DNA from: Flavobacteriales bacterium
GTDB lineage: Bacteria > Bacteroidota > Bacteroidia > Flavobacteriales > UA16
NCBI GenBank assembly: GCA_030831885.1
Contig: JAURKF010000280.1
Span: 1-9,289, forward strand
DNA length: 9,289 bases
Direction: 5' to 3'
Shown here: in pieces, positions 1 to 7,215 of the stretch
Layout: the number at the start of each line of letters is the position of its first letter
Numbering within the stretch: position 1 is the first letter of the stretch
Made by a program: the position numbers and the translations under genes
Notes under the pieces: generated by a model
The model's input: only the letters and a program-made list of their open reading frames with translations
Databases searched by the model: none
What the model was told of the DNA's origin: nothing

Positions 1-1673
1 CCCTCATTCAATGCTGCAAACGCATCTGACGTGAAAATGAGGCTGTCCACATTGTTACCTTCATTGGAGTAAAACAACCGGTAGGTGTAAGGGCCAAGAA
101 ATAACGCCGTGTCGAGGTCTGATGGCTTTGACCAGTGAACTGTATCAATTCCTGCAAGAATATCCGTAACTCCGATGCTGACTTTGGTAATTACGGGTAC
201 TTCCTTGTTGATTGTATCGCAAAATTCTTCGCTTGCATAGCTGATTGCGCCATCAGGCCACATGGTTACTACCATATAACAATATACACCTCCGTAAAAT
301 ACACTGGTGTCGGTAAATGAATTGTTATCGGCCCCCTGAGATTCGCCAACCAAGGTATAACCGGTGTATTCAGGCACTCCCAATTCGCAGTTGTCGGGCT
401 CGAAACCATACAGGCCATTGCGTCGGTAAATAAGGTATCGCACATCATCCACCTCACCGGTATTAAAGGCGCTGTAACATGGTGTGAGATTCCACGACAA
501 GTTCATTTGATTGCCTGCAGCTTCTGCAACCGGGTTTTGAACTGCGGGCGCGACAACTTGGATACTCACAGTTTCGACATCTGTAAGCGGTATATTACCC
601 TGATCGGTGGCCAGGAAAGAGACAAAGTAAGGCTCTAATCTTACCTCTTCGCATTGGGGTGCCCAAGTGAAGAAGCGCGACACATCATCATAGAAGGCTA
701 CGTGCTCAACATCGGTCATGGGGCCCCCAAGCGCATCTACATCAACCTGGAATGCGCTGCCATTCGGATCGCTATAAGACAATTGAAACTGTAATAGTTC
801 CCCTGCGCCAATGCAATAGTCCGGAAGTTCTGCGATTTCCGGAGGCACGTTTGCGCAGGTCACCACGGTTATTTGCATATCACGTTCTACTGAGCCTACG
901 AAGATTCCGTTGCGGTATTCCCGCACCTCGAATGCGACGTTGTATTCACCGGCCACAAGCGGTGTATCCCAAGTTATGTCACCATTGTCGGGGTTAATGG
1001 AAAAGACATCGTTCGGATCGTCGGTATAATCGGTGGGCGATTCCCATGTATCGAGTGGTTCTGCATTTAACCCTAAACACGATACGAGTGAAAAAACCAA
1101 TTGATCTCCTTCGAGTGAGTCGAAGGCTACCGGGTTGTGAATCCATGGTTGATAGATGCACGCATCCTGAATGGGTGGATTGAGGAATTTAATGGAGTTG
1201 TTGTGTCCACCACTGCCGGGTCGAATAACCAGTACGGAGCGAATAGCAAAAACAGCCATCACCGACACGGATGTTTTTTCTGCTTCGGGTGTTCCCGGAT
1301 CGCCGTTGTTGATGTTGAGAACACCGGCATTGCGATTGGGATCTTCCACTGAAATAACAAATGTTCCCGGGCCACTATAGGTGTGGAGGCCCACATATTC
1401 ATTTTTCTTTACGTCGATGGCGATATTGAGAACCTGATTGGTACGAAACAAACTATCGAGCTCGGCTTCCGTAACATTTGGGCCCTCGTCACCCCATCGG
1501 ATTTTAAGCGAGTTGCGATCAGCAATTGCGCTTTGCTTGGTATAGGTGGTTATGCGAACGCGATATGTAAAACCGCCTACATGCTCATAGGTGATTTCAC
1601 CCGCCCGGTTATGCGTCGCCATGCCCGCAAAAGCAGTAAGCACAAAGAGCACAAAAAGTATGAACGAACGCAC
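1..1673 (-). CDS. Large secreted 'gliding motility-associated' type surface protein, N-terminal part (3' end beyond window)
   Basis: Reading leftwards from 1673, 557 codons stay open to the window edge, so the C-terminus is missing. Residues 1-19 (MRSFILFVLFVLTAFAGMA) form a signal peptide. It is followed at once by THNRAGEITYEHVGG (20-34), which I recognise as the opening of long Bacteroidota surface proteins that usually end in a type B T9SS sorting domain annotated 'gliding motility-associated C-terminal domain'. That tail would lie to the left and is not seen. Residues 35-275 look like beta-sandwich repeats. About 380-490 resembles a fibronectin type III module (NLSWNLTPC at 391-399, YLIYRRNG at 413-420), and a second begins near 493. 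The start is GTG at 1673: the first in-frame ATG (1622) would remove the signal peptide, and TTG at 1718 lies upstream of the candidate -7 box. The usual role is surface display or adhesion; the exact function is unknown. Confidence is high for the gene and moderate for the start. Confidence 0.88.
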   Translation of the reverse strand, partial: MRSFILFVLFVLTAFAGMATHNRAGEITYEHVGGFTYRVRITTYTKQSAIADRNSLKIRWGDEGPNVTEAELDSLFRTNQVLNIAIDVKKNEYVGLHTYSGPGTFVISVEDPNRNAGVLNINNGDPGTPEAEKTSVSVMAVFAIRSVLVIRPGSGGHNNSIKFLNPPIQDACIYQPWIHNPVAFDSLEGDQLVFSLVSCLGLNAEPLDTWESPTDYTDDPNDVFSINPDNGDITWDTPLVAGEYNVAFEVREYRNGIFVGSVERDMQITVVTCANVPPEIAELPDYCIGAGELLQFQLSYSDPNGSAFQVDVDALGGPMTDVEHVAFYDDVSRFFTWAPQCEEVRLEPYFVSFLATDQGNIPLTDVETVSIQVVAPAVQNPVAEAAGNQMNLSWNLTPCYSAFNTGEVDDVRYLIYRRNGLYGFEPDNCELGVPEYTGYTLVGESQGADNNSFTDTSVFYGGVYCYMVVTMWPDGAISYASEEFCDTINKEVPVITKVSIGVTDILAGIDTVHWSKPSDLDTALFLGPYTYRLFYSNEGNNVDSLIFTSDAFAALNE

Positions 1674-1699
1674 CTGTTTACTTGAATTATTCTTGGTAA

Positions 1700-1707
1700 C
1701 GAAAATA
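1700..1707 (-). promoter_or_regulatory. Weak -7 box candidate for the left-edge surface protein gene
   Basis: On the minus strand the bases read TATTTTCG, seven of eight matches to the Bacteroidota -7 consensus TAnnTTTG, 26 bases upstream of the GTG start. I found no good -33 TTTG element at the usual spacing, so this is tentative. If used, it would exclude the upstream TTG as start codon. Confidence 0.3.
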
Positions 1708-1778
1708 AGACAATCCAATCCTTACATACCCTTCGCGTCAACTGATATTCATCGCAAGAACGGAGCGGATTAAATGAA

Positions 1779-1806
1779 CAATGCCGAAGGAACCCCCTCG
1801 GCATTG
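1779..1806 (-). terminator. Hairpin terminator after the lipoprotein / 142-residue protein operon
   Basis: A 28-base inverted repeat begins 31 bases past the stop of the minus-strand gene ending at 1838. Nine perfect pairs (CAATGCCGA with TCGGCATTG) continue through one G-T and two G-C pairs to a four-base loop, giving about 12 pairs. On the minus strand it is followed by TTCATTTAATCC, a T-rich but not pure T tract. Position and stability fit a transcription terminator separating this operon from the gene starting at 1673. Confidence 0.72.
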
Positions 1807-1837
1807 AATAGCGGTTTATCAGAAACCGAATTTTGTA

Positions 1838-2266
1838 TTAACGCGATTCTTTCGAGCCGACCATCACGGAGATACACCCTTCGTGAGCCGTAACAGAAGA
1901 TTTTTGCTCGGGCACTCGCAGCTTAACGATAAGCTGCTGCGTGTTTACCATTTTGAAATCAAATGTGTTGCCACTGCCTGTATTGGCTTTGTAGATGCTA
2001 TCGCCATTCGTGTCGGTTATTTCGTAGTCCACACTACCCAAAATAGGGTGAGCACATACTACGAGGCGATATTCCTTGCCACCGTAAAATGTGAGCAATA
2101 ATTCTGCATCATCTCCGGCTGCCAGAACGGCTGAGTTGTAATTATCATTTTGCACAAAACCATTCAATATTGGCAAGCACTGGTTTTTAGTGAACGCTCT
2201 GCATTGTGCATCTGAAAGAATCGGCATCAGCAGTAAGATGGGGAAAAGTATATTCAGGAGTTTCAT
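1838..2266 (-). CDS. Small secreted protein of unknown function, linked to the upstream lipoprotein
   Basis: The 142-residue product begins with a signal peptide (MKLLNILFPILLLMPILSDA), with cleavage likely after Ala20. The mature part of about 122 residues holds four cysteines (22, 30, 71, 131), enough for two disulphides. It looks mostly beta-stranded: LLLTFYGGKEYRLVVCAH (56-73), then VDYEITDTNGDSIYKA (79-94) and QLIVKLRVPE (111-120). The FYGGKEYRLVVC segment reminds me of small uncharacterised Bacteroidota exported proteins; I know no assigned function. The gene starts 25 bases after the stop of the 300-residue lipoprotein, with GAAGAGAA just before the ATG, and a terminator follows, so the two are probably co-transcribed. 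A periplasmic or surface partner of the lipoprotein is an inference from that linkage. It is not a lipoprotein: Cys22 lies just after the predicted signal peptidase I site without a lipobox. Confidence 0.82.
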   Translation of the reverse strand: MKLLNILFPILLLMPILSDAQCRAFTKNQCLPILNGFVQNDNYNSAVLAAGDDAELLLTFYGGKEYRLVVCAHPILGSVDYEITDTNGDSIYKANTGSGNTFDFKMVNTQQLIVKLRVPEQKSSVTAHEGCISVMVGSKESR

Positions 2267-2291
2267 ATTCTCTTCGTTTATGGGTTGTTGT

Positions 2292-3194
2292 TTAAAGAGC
2301 AGTGTGTTTGGTGCGAATTTCTTTTGTAATGGTCGAAATGTTGTTCAGCGTCGCATCGTCCATGGCGAGCGTAGTTGAGGAGCCTATCACCATTTTGCCT
2401 GAGTCATCCTTATTTGTAGTAGTCGAACCTTTGTTTTCCTTAACTGCATTGAAGGCATCCTTCAGTCGGCTCAGGTCTGCTTTTAAATCGTTGATTGGTG
2501 CTCTCTTATCACCGAATTTGTCCAAATAGGCTATCAGATTATTGAGCGAATAAACCTGCTCAGCAACACGCGTGCGAATATCCTGATCTCCGGCGGCCGT
2601 ATATTGCGTTGAGAGATATAAGGCCTCTATCCAGCCTCCTGCGATAACCAGTGCAGCAATGTCGTAGCGCTGTTTTTCCTTCAGGTTATCGTTCATGTCA
2701 GCGTATGCCTCATTCACGATATTCATAGTGGAATCTTTATCACTTTGGTTTTTTTCGAGGCGCTCAATCAATGTTGGAGTGATAATGTGATCGAGGTGCA
2801 GTGCGCGGGCCAATTTTTGTGACGCCGCGAAGTACTCAGTAGTAGGTTGCTTTTGCTTGAAAATGGTTGCATAACCGAGATCCGCACCGTAAATACCCAA
2901 CATAACGGCTTGACGCGCTTCGCTCACATACTTGTCTACATTGGCTGTAGGAACCAATTTGTCTTGTTCGAATTGATAGCCTTTTTGCTCGATAAGTGTT
3001 GCAATTTCAACGGGCGATGGTACAGAGAAAAAGGTCTTTTTTAACTCACCCAAAAGTTCGGCGGGGATAGGTACAGCAGTATCAGTTTTAGGTTCAGGCT
3101 TGGGCGGCGGGGGAGTGCATCCATCGCATGAAGCCAATAAAACGTTTAACCCCATCAGCAGCACAAGGAATCCGTAAGTGTTTTTTCTAAGCAT
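2292..3194 (-). CDS. Lipoprotein of unknown function, downstream copy of a tandem pair
   Basis: The 300-residue product starts with a lipoprotein signal: a hydrophobic stretch (9-20) ending in the lipobox LASC with Cys23 as lipid anchor. A proline-rich linker follows (TPPPPKPEPKT, 27-37). The rest looks largely helical and soluble. Notable blocks are LKKTFFSVPSP (51-61), LGIYGADLGYATIF (99-112), YFAASQKLAR (121-130), NDNLKEKQRYD (168-178) and AALVIAGGWIEALYL (180-194); a Thr/Ser/Lys-rich stretch lies near 254-275. These blocks recall uncharacterised lipoproteins common in Bacteroidota; I know no function. It is about 64 % identical to the product of the gene just upstream (3369-4268), so the two arose by duplication. 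A -7 box lies 70 bases upstream, and the 142-residue secreted protein follows in the same apparent operon. Whether it faces the periplasm or the surface cannot be told: the CDGC start lacks the acidic run usual in surface-export signals. Confidence 0.86.
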   Translation of the reverse strand: MLRKNTYGFLVLLMGLNVLLASCDGCTPPPPKPEPKTDTAVPIPAELLGELKKTFFSVPSPVEIATLIEQKGYQFEQDKLVPTANVDKYVSEARQAVMLGIYGADLGYATIFKQKQPTTEYFAASQKLARALHLDHIITPTLIERLEKNQSDKDSTMNIVNEAYADMNDNLKEKQRYDIAALVIAGGWIEALYLSTQYTAAGDQDIRTRVAEQVYSLNNLIAYLDKFGDKRAPINDLKADLSRLKDAFNAVKENKGSTTTNKDDSGKMVIGSSTTLAMDDATLNNISTITKEIRTKHTAL

Positions 3195-3264
3195 ATATTG
3201 TTTTTATGAATGTTCGACTAGTATGGTAAACAGCACACTCGCTGCAAGTGTAGTTGAATTATCG

Positions 3265-3272
3265 CAAAAATA
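3265..3272 (-). promoter_or_regulatory. -7 promoter box for the 300-residue lipoprotein operon
   Basis: The minus strand reads TATTTTTG, an exact match to TAnnTTTG, 70 bases upstream of the ATG at 3194. A partial -33 element, TTTA at 3297-3294, lies 21 bases further upstream. Transcription would start near 3258, leaving a leader of roughly 63 bases. The box sits in the 174-base gap after the upstream paralogue, so this operon can probably be transcribed independently. Confidence 0.55.
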
Positions 3273-3277
3273 GGGGG

Positions 3278-3289
3278 ATAAACTCAATT
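3278..3289 (-). repeat. 12-base direct repeat in promoter region, copy 1
   Basis: The minus-strand sequence AATTGAGTTTAT occurs here, just upstream of the -7 box of the downstream lipoprotein gene. It recurs at 4394-4405, overlapping the -7 box of the paralogue. It may be a remnant of the duplication or a shared control element; in AT-rich DNA it could also be chance. Confidence 0.35.
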
Positions 3290-3368
3290 GTTTTAAACAT
3301 TGGGGCTGTTTATTTATAGTCGATAGCCGCAGGTCGGGAAATTTTTATGCTTATTGGAATTCTTTAAA

Positions 3369-4268
3369 CTAGAGCCCTGTGTATTTCGCTCGAAGTTCTG
3401 CGGTGATGGTGATTACATTGTTCAGGGTGGCATCATCCATCACAATTTTGGTTGTGGTTCCTATTATGGTTGTTCCTGATTTGTCTTTACCGGTTGTGGT
3501 TTTTCCCTTGTTTTCTGCGACCGAGTTGAAGCCATCTTTCAATCGGGTTAAGTCAGCTTTAACCTCATTGATAGATGCGCGGTCGCCGAATTTGTCCAGG
3601 TAGTTCAGTAGGTTGTTGAGTGAATATTTCTGCTCGGCTATGCGCTGACGAATTTCTTCCGTTCCATCGGCAGTGTACTGGGAAGTGAGATGCAATGCCT
3701 CGAGCCAACCTCCTGCAATTACTAGTGCGGCTATGTCGTAGCGTTTTTTTTCTTTTAGATTATCATTCATATCAGCATACACCTCAGAGAAAATGTTGAT
3801 GGTTGAATCCCGGTTATCCTTGTTTTTGTCAAAACGGTCAATCAAAGTGGAATTCATGATGTGGTCGAGGTGCAATTCGCGCGCTATTTTCTGTGAAGCA
3901 GCGAAGTATTCGGTTACCGTTTGCTTTTGCTTGAACAAGGACGCGTAGCCCAAATCGGTTCCGTATATGCCGAGCATCATCGCCTGACGCGATTCCCCCA
4001 CATACTTGTCGGCGTTGGCAGCAGGTACCAATTTATCGAGCTCGAATTGATAGCCTTTCGCTTCTATCAGCTCCGTCATTTGCATGGGCGATGGAATAGA
4101 AAAGAATATTTTTTTCAGCTCGTCTAGCTTGGCATTTGACAACGAATCGGATTCAGGTTGAACGGTCGTTGGGCTGTTTTTTTTGTCCTCGTTGCCCTGG
4201 CATGAATTCAATAGAATGTTAAAGGCTGCCAGCAACAAGAGGAAACCGAGGGGTTGGTTCCTGAGCAT
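3369..4268 (-). CDS. Lipoprotein of unknown function, upstream copy of a tandem pair
   Basis: The 299-residue product has a lipoprotein signal with lipobox LNSC and anchor Cys23. A polar linker follows, starting QGNEDKKN (24-31); the acidic pair E27-D28 near the anchor is faintly like Bacteroidota surface-export signals but does not match a published consensus exactly. By hand alignment it shares 191 of 299 positions with the downstream paralogue, with a single one-residue gap near residue 230. Identity concentrates in LKKIFFSIPSP (51-61), LGIYGTDLGYASLF (99-112), YFAASQKIAR (121-130), DNLKEKKRYD (169-178), AALVIAGGWLEAL (180-192) and MDDATLNN (277-284). Linker residues 24-48 are almost fully diverged. 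Function is unknown. It has its own -7 box, and no clear terminator separates it from the next gene, so read-through into the downstream copy is possible. It lacks an adjacent copy of the 142-residue partner. Confidence 0.86.
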   Translation of the reverse strand: MLRNQPLGFLLLLAAFNILLNSCQGNEDKKNSPTTVQPESDSLSNAKLDELKKIFFSIPSPMQMTELIEAKGYQFELDKLVPAANADKYVGESRQAMMLGIYGTDLGYASLFKQKQTVTEYFAASQKIARELHLDHIMNSTLIDRFDKNKDNRDSTINIFSEVYADMNDNLKEKKRYDIAALVIAGGWLEALHLTSQYTADGTEEIRQRIAEQKYSLNNLLNYLDKFGDRASINEVKADLTRLKDGFNSVAENKGKTTTGKDKSGTTIIGTTTKIVMDDATLNNVITITAELRAKYTGL

Positions 4269-4388
4269 GTGTTTTGTTTCTTAAGGTTTGGCGAACCCGA
4301 AGGGCTCTGTATAGTTGGTTAAGGTAAAGCTAAAGCAAAATCGTTCACTAATAGTAAGTGGCCATCTCTCCCTCGTCGTAGACCCTCA

Positions 4389-4396
4389 CAAATATA
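4389..4396 (-). promoter_or_regulatory. -7 promoter box for the 299-residue lipoprotein gene
   Basis: The minus strand reads TATATTTG, an exact TAnnTTTG match, with ATTG at 4421-4418 as a candidate -33 element 21 bases upstream. Transcription would start near 4382, giving a leader of about 114 bases. The box begins only four bases after the stop codon of the CotH-type gene, so the -33 element lies inside that coding region. Confidence 0.58.
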
Positions 4397-4405
4397 AACT
4401 CAATT
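4394..4405 (-). repeat. 12-base direct repeat in promoter region, copy 2
   Basis: Minus-strand AATTGAGTTTAT, identical to 3278-3289. Here it includes the TGA stop of the CotH-type gene and the first bases of the -7 box for the upstream lipoprotein copy. The spacing to the -7 box differs between the two copies, which weakens the case for a conserved operator. Confidence 0.35.
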
Positions 4406-6667
4406 TTTTACAATCCGCAATGTTTGGTTAGATCCATCGGAAAGCTCGATTTTAACAAGATATAATCCACTTGAAATGCTGTCAAGTAAAATTTCAACCT
4501 GATTGGAATTACCGGTAAACGAGTCTAGGATTACCCCTCGAGTGTCTGTAATTATCCCCTTTTCAATATTGCCGGCACTGCTTTGCAATATCAAAAGAGA
4601 TTGCGCAGGGTTGGGATAAGCTAGAATACTGCTTGTGGATTCCATGTTATGGGTTGTATGCAACCCGGTTGCATTCATAGCTGCAAAGGTTGTTTCCATG
4701 TATGAGAAGGAGCCAACGCCATTGGGATAGCGCCCATAGCTTACATCTTGCGCTTGGAGAGGATAAGCAACTTGATCAACAACGGCTCCTTGGGCATCTG
4801 TGAGAAGTAGCGTTTCCCCTATGGAGGTGAGGTTGAAATTGGTGTGTTGAAACCATTGCTCCTCGTCGTCATCAGCCCACACTATTAGGTATTCACCCGG
4901 TCCGAGTAAGGTTCCTTCACGGAAGGTCCAGCGCAATGGATCGGAAAGTGTATCTGAAAGATGTGAACCGCCAAGGTCAATGACGGAGTTGGAAGTATTG
5001 AATAACTCAATCCAGTCATTCGTTTCCCCGTATTCGTCCTCTTGAATTGAATTGCTTGTGAGTATTTCGTTGATTACAACAGTGCCTAATGAAAGTGGTT
5101 GTGAATTAATGGAAACTGTATAAAACTCATGTTCCGCGCGTGCAGGGGAAAACACTCCGGCGTTGCCATTCTCTGCCCATACATAAAATTCGGGTTGTGT
5201 GCCGTCGATCTGGAATGAAGCGCCGTAGATACCATCACCCGCTCCGCCATCGTTGTGCTGGCCGTCGTCGAACATGCCGACACGCAAAAAACGTCCGCTG
5301 TGGTGTGTGCGAAAACCCAGAAAGACGGCGGTTGCTCCTTGTACGGTGGCCTGAATAGATGCTTGTGTCCCATAGAATACCGGAGCCGATGCGGGCTGCA
5401 CATTGCTGATGATTGGGGCCTGTTGCGAAAACTCTGTGGTGCTCTGTAAATAGGTATTTCGAGCATCCATCAACACTTGTAAGCCCGGCACACTCATGCC
5501 GCCCGGACCACCGCCACCGCTCGTTACATTCGTACTGAGGCTATTTTGGAATTGAGTGTAGGTATAGAATCCGTTAGGGTCATTTTGCACAGCTGCATCA
5601 ATGACATTTCGAAAAAAATCGGCCCGTTCGAGATAGAATCCATTGGCAAAAAATTCATTGGCAATGGTGCGCATGTGAGCGATGTACATTTTGCGATAGC
5701 GAGCGTTGGCCATTAATTTTTGTATCAACGGATGTGCTGCGTCGTTGCTGAAAAGGGATGTCATGTTTTGCATGGCGTTTACCGAAAGTCCGTTGCCGGG
5801 AAAACCGCCAAAACTCATATTCAAATCCCAGATGGTGGGCACCCACCGCCGGTTCATGTCTTTATACAAATAGTAGTTCTGTTTGAAACTCCCACTATAC
5901 GAATCGAGGTTCACCAACACATTATTGAAAGCAAGCATCCAGATGGCGCGGTCGACATCGAGCACACTCTCTAGGGCAGCAGTGTTGTTGTTCAATGTAT
6001 CTATGAGTCGCACAAGTTCATTCCAACCATAGTCCGATTTCAATTCGTAACGCGACTGATACAGGCTGCTGTCACTACCAAGCCACATGAGGTCCGGGTT
6101 TCCACCACCGCCGGGCCCTGCACCTCCAACGGGATTGCATTTAAAAAACTCGCCTTCTGCCGAGTAGTAGTGATTGCCTAGAAAATGTTTGTTGATGGAT
6201 TCGTCGTTGCTGTATAAACCGATTAAGTTGCCGTTGATATAGACATTGGCGAAATTGCTGAGCGGGCAATCCATGTAGTTTTTGAGAATGTCATATGAAA
6301 GGGCTTCACGGATGTAAGAAGGGTCGGAAAAACCATTGCCGAGTTTTATATCCGTGTAGTGCTGATAATCTTGCTCGATGACATTATCAAGTTCGATGTG
6401 CAATGGATTCTTAGCATTGTTGGGGTTGTAGGAACTATTGCCTTTGTACTTCACGCCTACTTGAGCGAAGGTTTGGCTGTTGATGCGCACCGAGTCGGCA
6501 ATCGTATAATTTTCGGTGGTTTGTGCTTGTTGGTCAAGGATTACATCCCAACCGGTTTGCGCGAAAAATATCTCGATGGTTTGGATGGTGGCTTGATCGT
6601 AGAAACTTTGACCTAAAAATTCTTGCGCAAAAAAACAAATAGCGAGAACAGCAAAAAGTTTATTCAT
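4400..6667 (-). CDS. Secreted CotH kinase family protein with lamin-tail domain and T9SS sorting tail
   Basis: The 755-residue product has a signal peptide (1-19). Residues about 25-410 match the CotH kinase family: KGNSSY (75-80), NGNLIGLY (145-152), DRAIWMLAFNNVLVNLDSYS (239-258), YLYKD (266-270) and WVPTIWDLNMSFG (275-287). Asp255 and Asp281 are my candidates for the two metal-binding aspartates known in Bacillus CotH. Two glycine-rich inserts sit at 181-190 and 384-390. A beta module at about 418-520 carries DDGQHNDGGAGDGIYG (467-482), an acidic loop like those of extracellular anchor modules. Residues about 528-665 are a lamin-tail domain (VVINEILTSNS, DWIELFNTSN, GEYLIVWADD). Residues 681-755 are a type A T9SS tail (YPNPAQSLLIL at 684-694, then SGLYLVKIELSDG). 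CotH proteins phosphorylate spore-coat proteins in Bacillus; the substrate here is unknown. The product is probably exported by T9SS to the surface or medium. No convincing promoter was seen, only a weak TATCTTTA at 6773-6766. Confidence 0.92.
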   Translation of the reverse strand: MNKLFAVLAICFFAQEFLGQSFYDQATIQTIEIFFAQTGWDVILDQQAQTTENYTIADSVRINSQTFAQVGVKYKGNSSYNPNNAKNPLHIELDNVIEQDYQHYTDIKLGNGFSDPSYIREALSYDILKNYMDCPLSNFANVYINGNLIGLYSNDESINKHFLGNHYYSAEGEFFKCNPVGGAGPGGGGNPDLMWLGSDSSLYQSRYELKSDYGWNELVRLIDTLNNNTAALESVLDVDRAIWMLAFNNVLVNLDSYSGSFKQNYYLYKDMNRRWVPTIWDLNMSFGGFPGNGLSVNAMQNMTSLFSNDAAHPLIQKLMANARYRKMYIAHMRTIANEFFANGFYLERADFFRNVIDAAVQNDPNGFYTYTQFQNSLSTNVTSGGGGPGGMSVPGLQVLMDARNTYLQSTTEFSQQAPIISNVQPASAPVFYGTQASIQATVQGATAVFLGFRTHHSGRFLRVGMFDDGQHNDGGAGDGIYGASFQIDGTQPEFYVWAENGNAGVFSPARAEHEFYTVSINSQPLSLGTVVINEILTSNSIQEDEYGETNDWIELFNTSNSVIDLGGSHLSDTLSDPLRWTFREGTLLGPGEYLIVWADDDEEQWFQHTNFNLTSIGETLLLTDAQGAVVDQVAYPLQAQDVSYGRYPNGVGSFSYMETTFAAMNATGLHTTHNMESTSSILAYPNPAQSLLILQSSAGNIEKGIITDTRGVILDSFTGNSNQVEILLDSISSGLYLVKIELSDGSNQTLRIVKN

Positions 6668-6783
6668 GAATGGTTCAATATCTAATCCGATTCATTTCGA
6701 ATTAATGCCCAAACGGAGACAGTTTTAAGAGGTAGTGGATTAAAATTACCCTGATAAGAGCATGCTAAAGATAGGTATAAGTA

Positions 6784-7194
6784 CTACTTCTGTTTCCAGA
6801 CGATGTCTTTTCCGGAAAGCGATGGCTCCGGTGCAGATCCACTAGTGTAGTTATAAGTACTGCTTTTGAGTGTTTTTGAGGATGCGTCAAAAACGAAACT
6901 GTCTTCAATAGGATCCGGAAAAACTTCTTTATCGGAACAGGGGCATACAATTTTAATGGATGTGCCATTCACCGTGCATTTGCAGGGGCATTCATCGCGG
7001 TAGCTTTTACCGCTGATGGGCAGGATGCCGGTCATGATATACATCGCCTGCGTATTCGAAGTGAAATGCAACACGGTGGATGATTCCATCTTATCGTATT
7101 GTTCGAATTTCAAACCGGCGAGGTTGATAGAAGTTTGCGCTGAAACTGAAGTGCAGCATATAAACGCTAGTGCTATGATGATGGTCTTTTTCAT
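6784..7194 (-). CDS. Small secreted cysteine-clustered protein of unknown function
   Basis: The 136-residue product starts with a clear signal peptide (MKKTIIIALAFICCTSVSAQ), with cleavage likely near Ala19/Gln20. The mature protein has five cysteines in two tight groups: CPCKC at 69-73 and CPC at 84-86, separated by a short segment (TVNGTSIKIV). This spacing could hold disulphides or a metal ion, but the odd number leaves one free. The C-terminal half is Ser/Thr-rich and ends GKDIVWKQK. I do not recognise a family. It follows the 121-residue secreted protein by 21 bases on the same strand, so the two are probably one operon. No clear terminator follows in the 116 bases before the CotH-type gene, so read-through is possible. 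The CC at 13-14 in the signal does not form a lipobox. Confidence 0.78.
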   Translation of the reverse strand: MKKTIIIALAFICCTSVSAQTSINLAGLKFEQYDKMESSTVLHFTSNTQAMYIMTGILPISGKSYRDECPCKCTVNGTSIKIVCPCSDKEVFPDPIEDSFVFDASSKTLKSSTYNYTSGSAPEPSLSGKDIVWKQK

Positions 7195-7215
7195 AGGTGG
7201 GGGATTGGATCGAAA

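Noticed and set aside
4293..4307. Small hairpin AGCCC-TTC-GGGTT in the leader of the 299-residue lipoprotein gene
   Set aside because: Five pairs including a G-U pair and a three-base loop are too weak for a terminator or riboswitch, and no wider fold was seen.
5086..5466. Minus-strand 126-residue open frame inside the CotH-type gene
   Set aside because: It lies wholly inside a well-supported gene in another frame and shows no domain or export signal.
6759..6773. Palindrome AGCATGCT and weak -7 box TATCTTTA (minus) before the CotH-type gene
   Set aside because: An eight-base palindrome is expected by chance, and the box lacks a final G and any -33 element at the right spacing.
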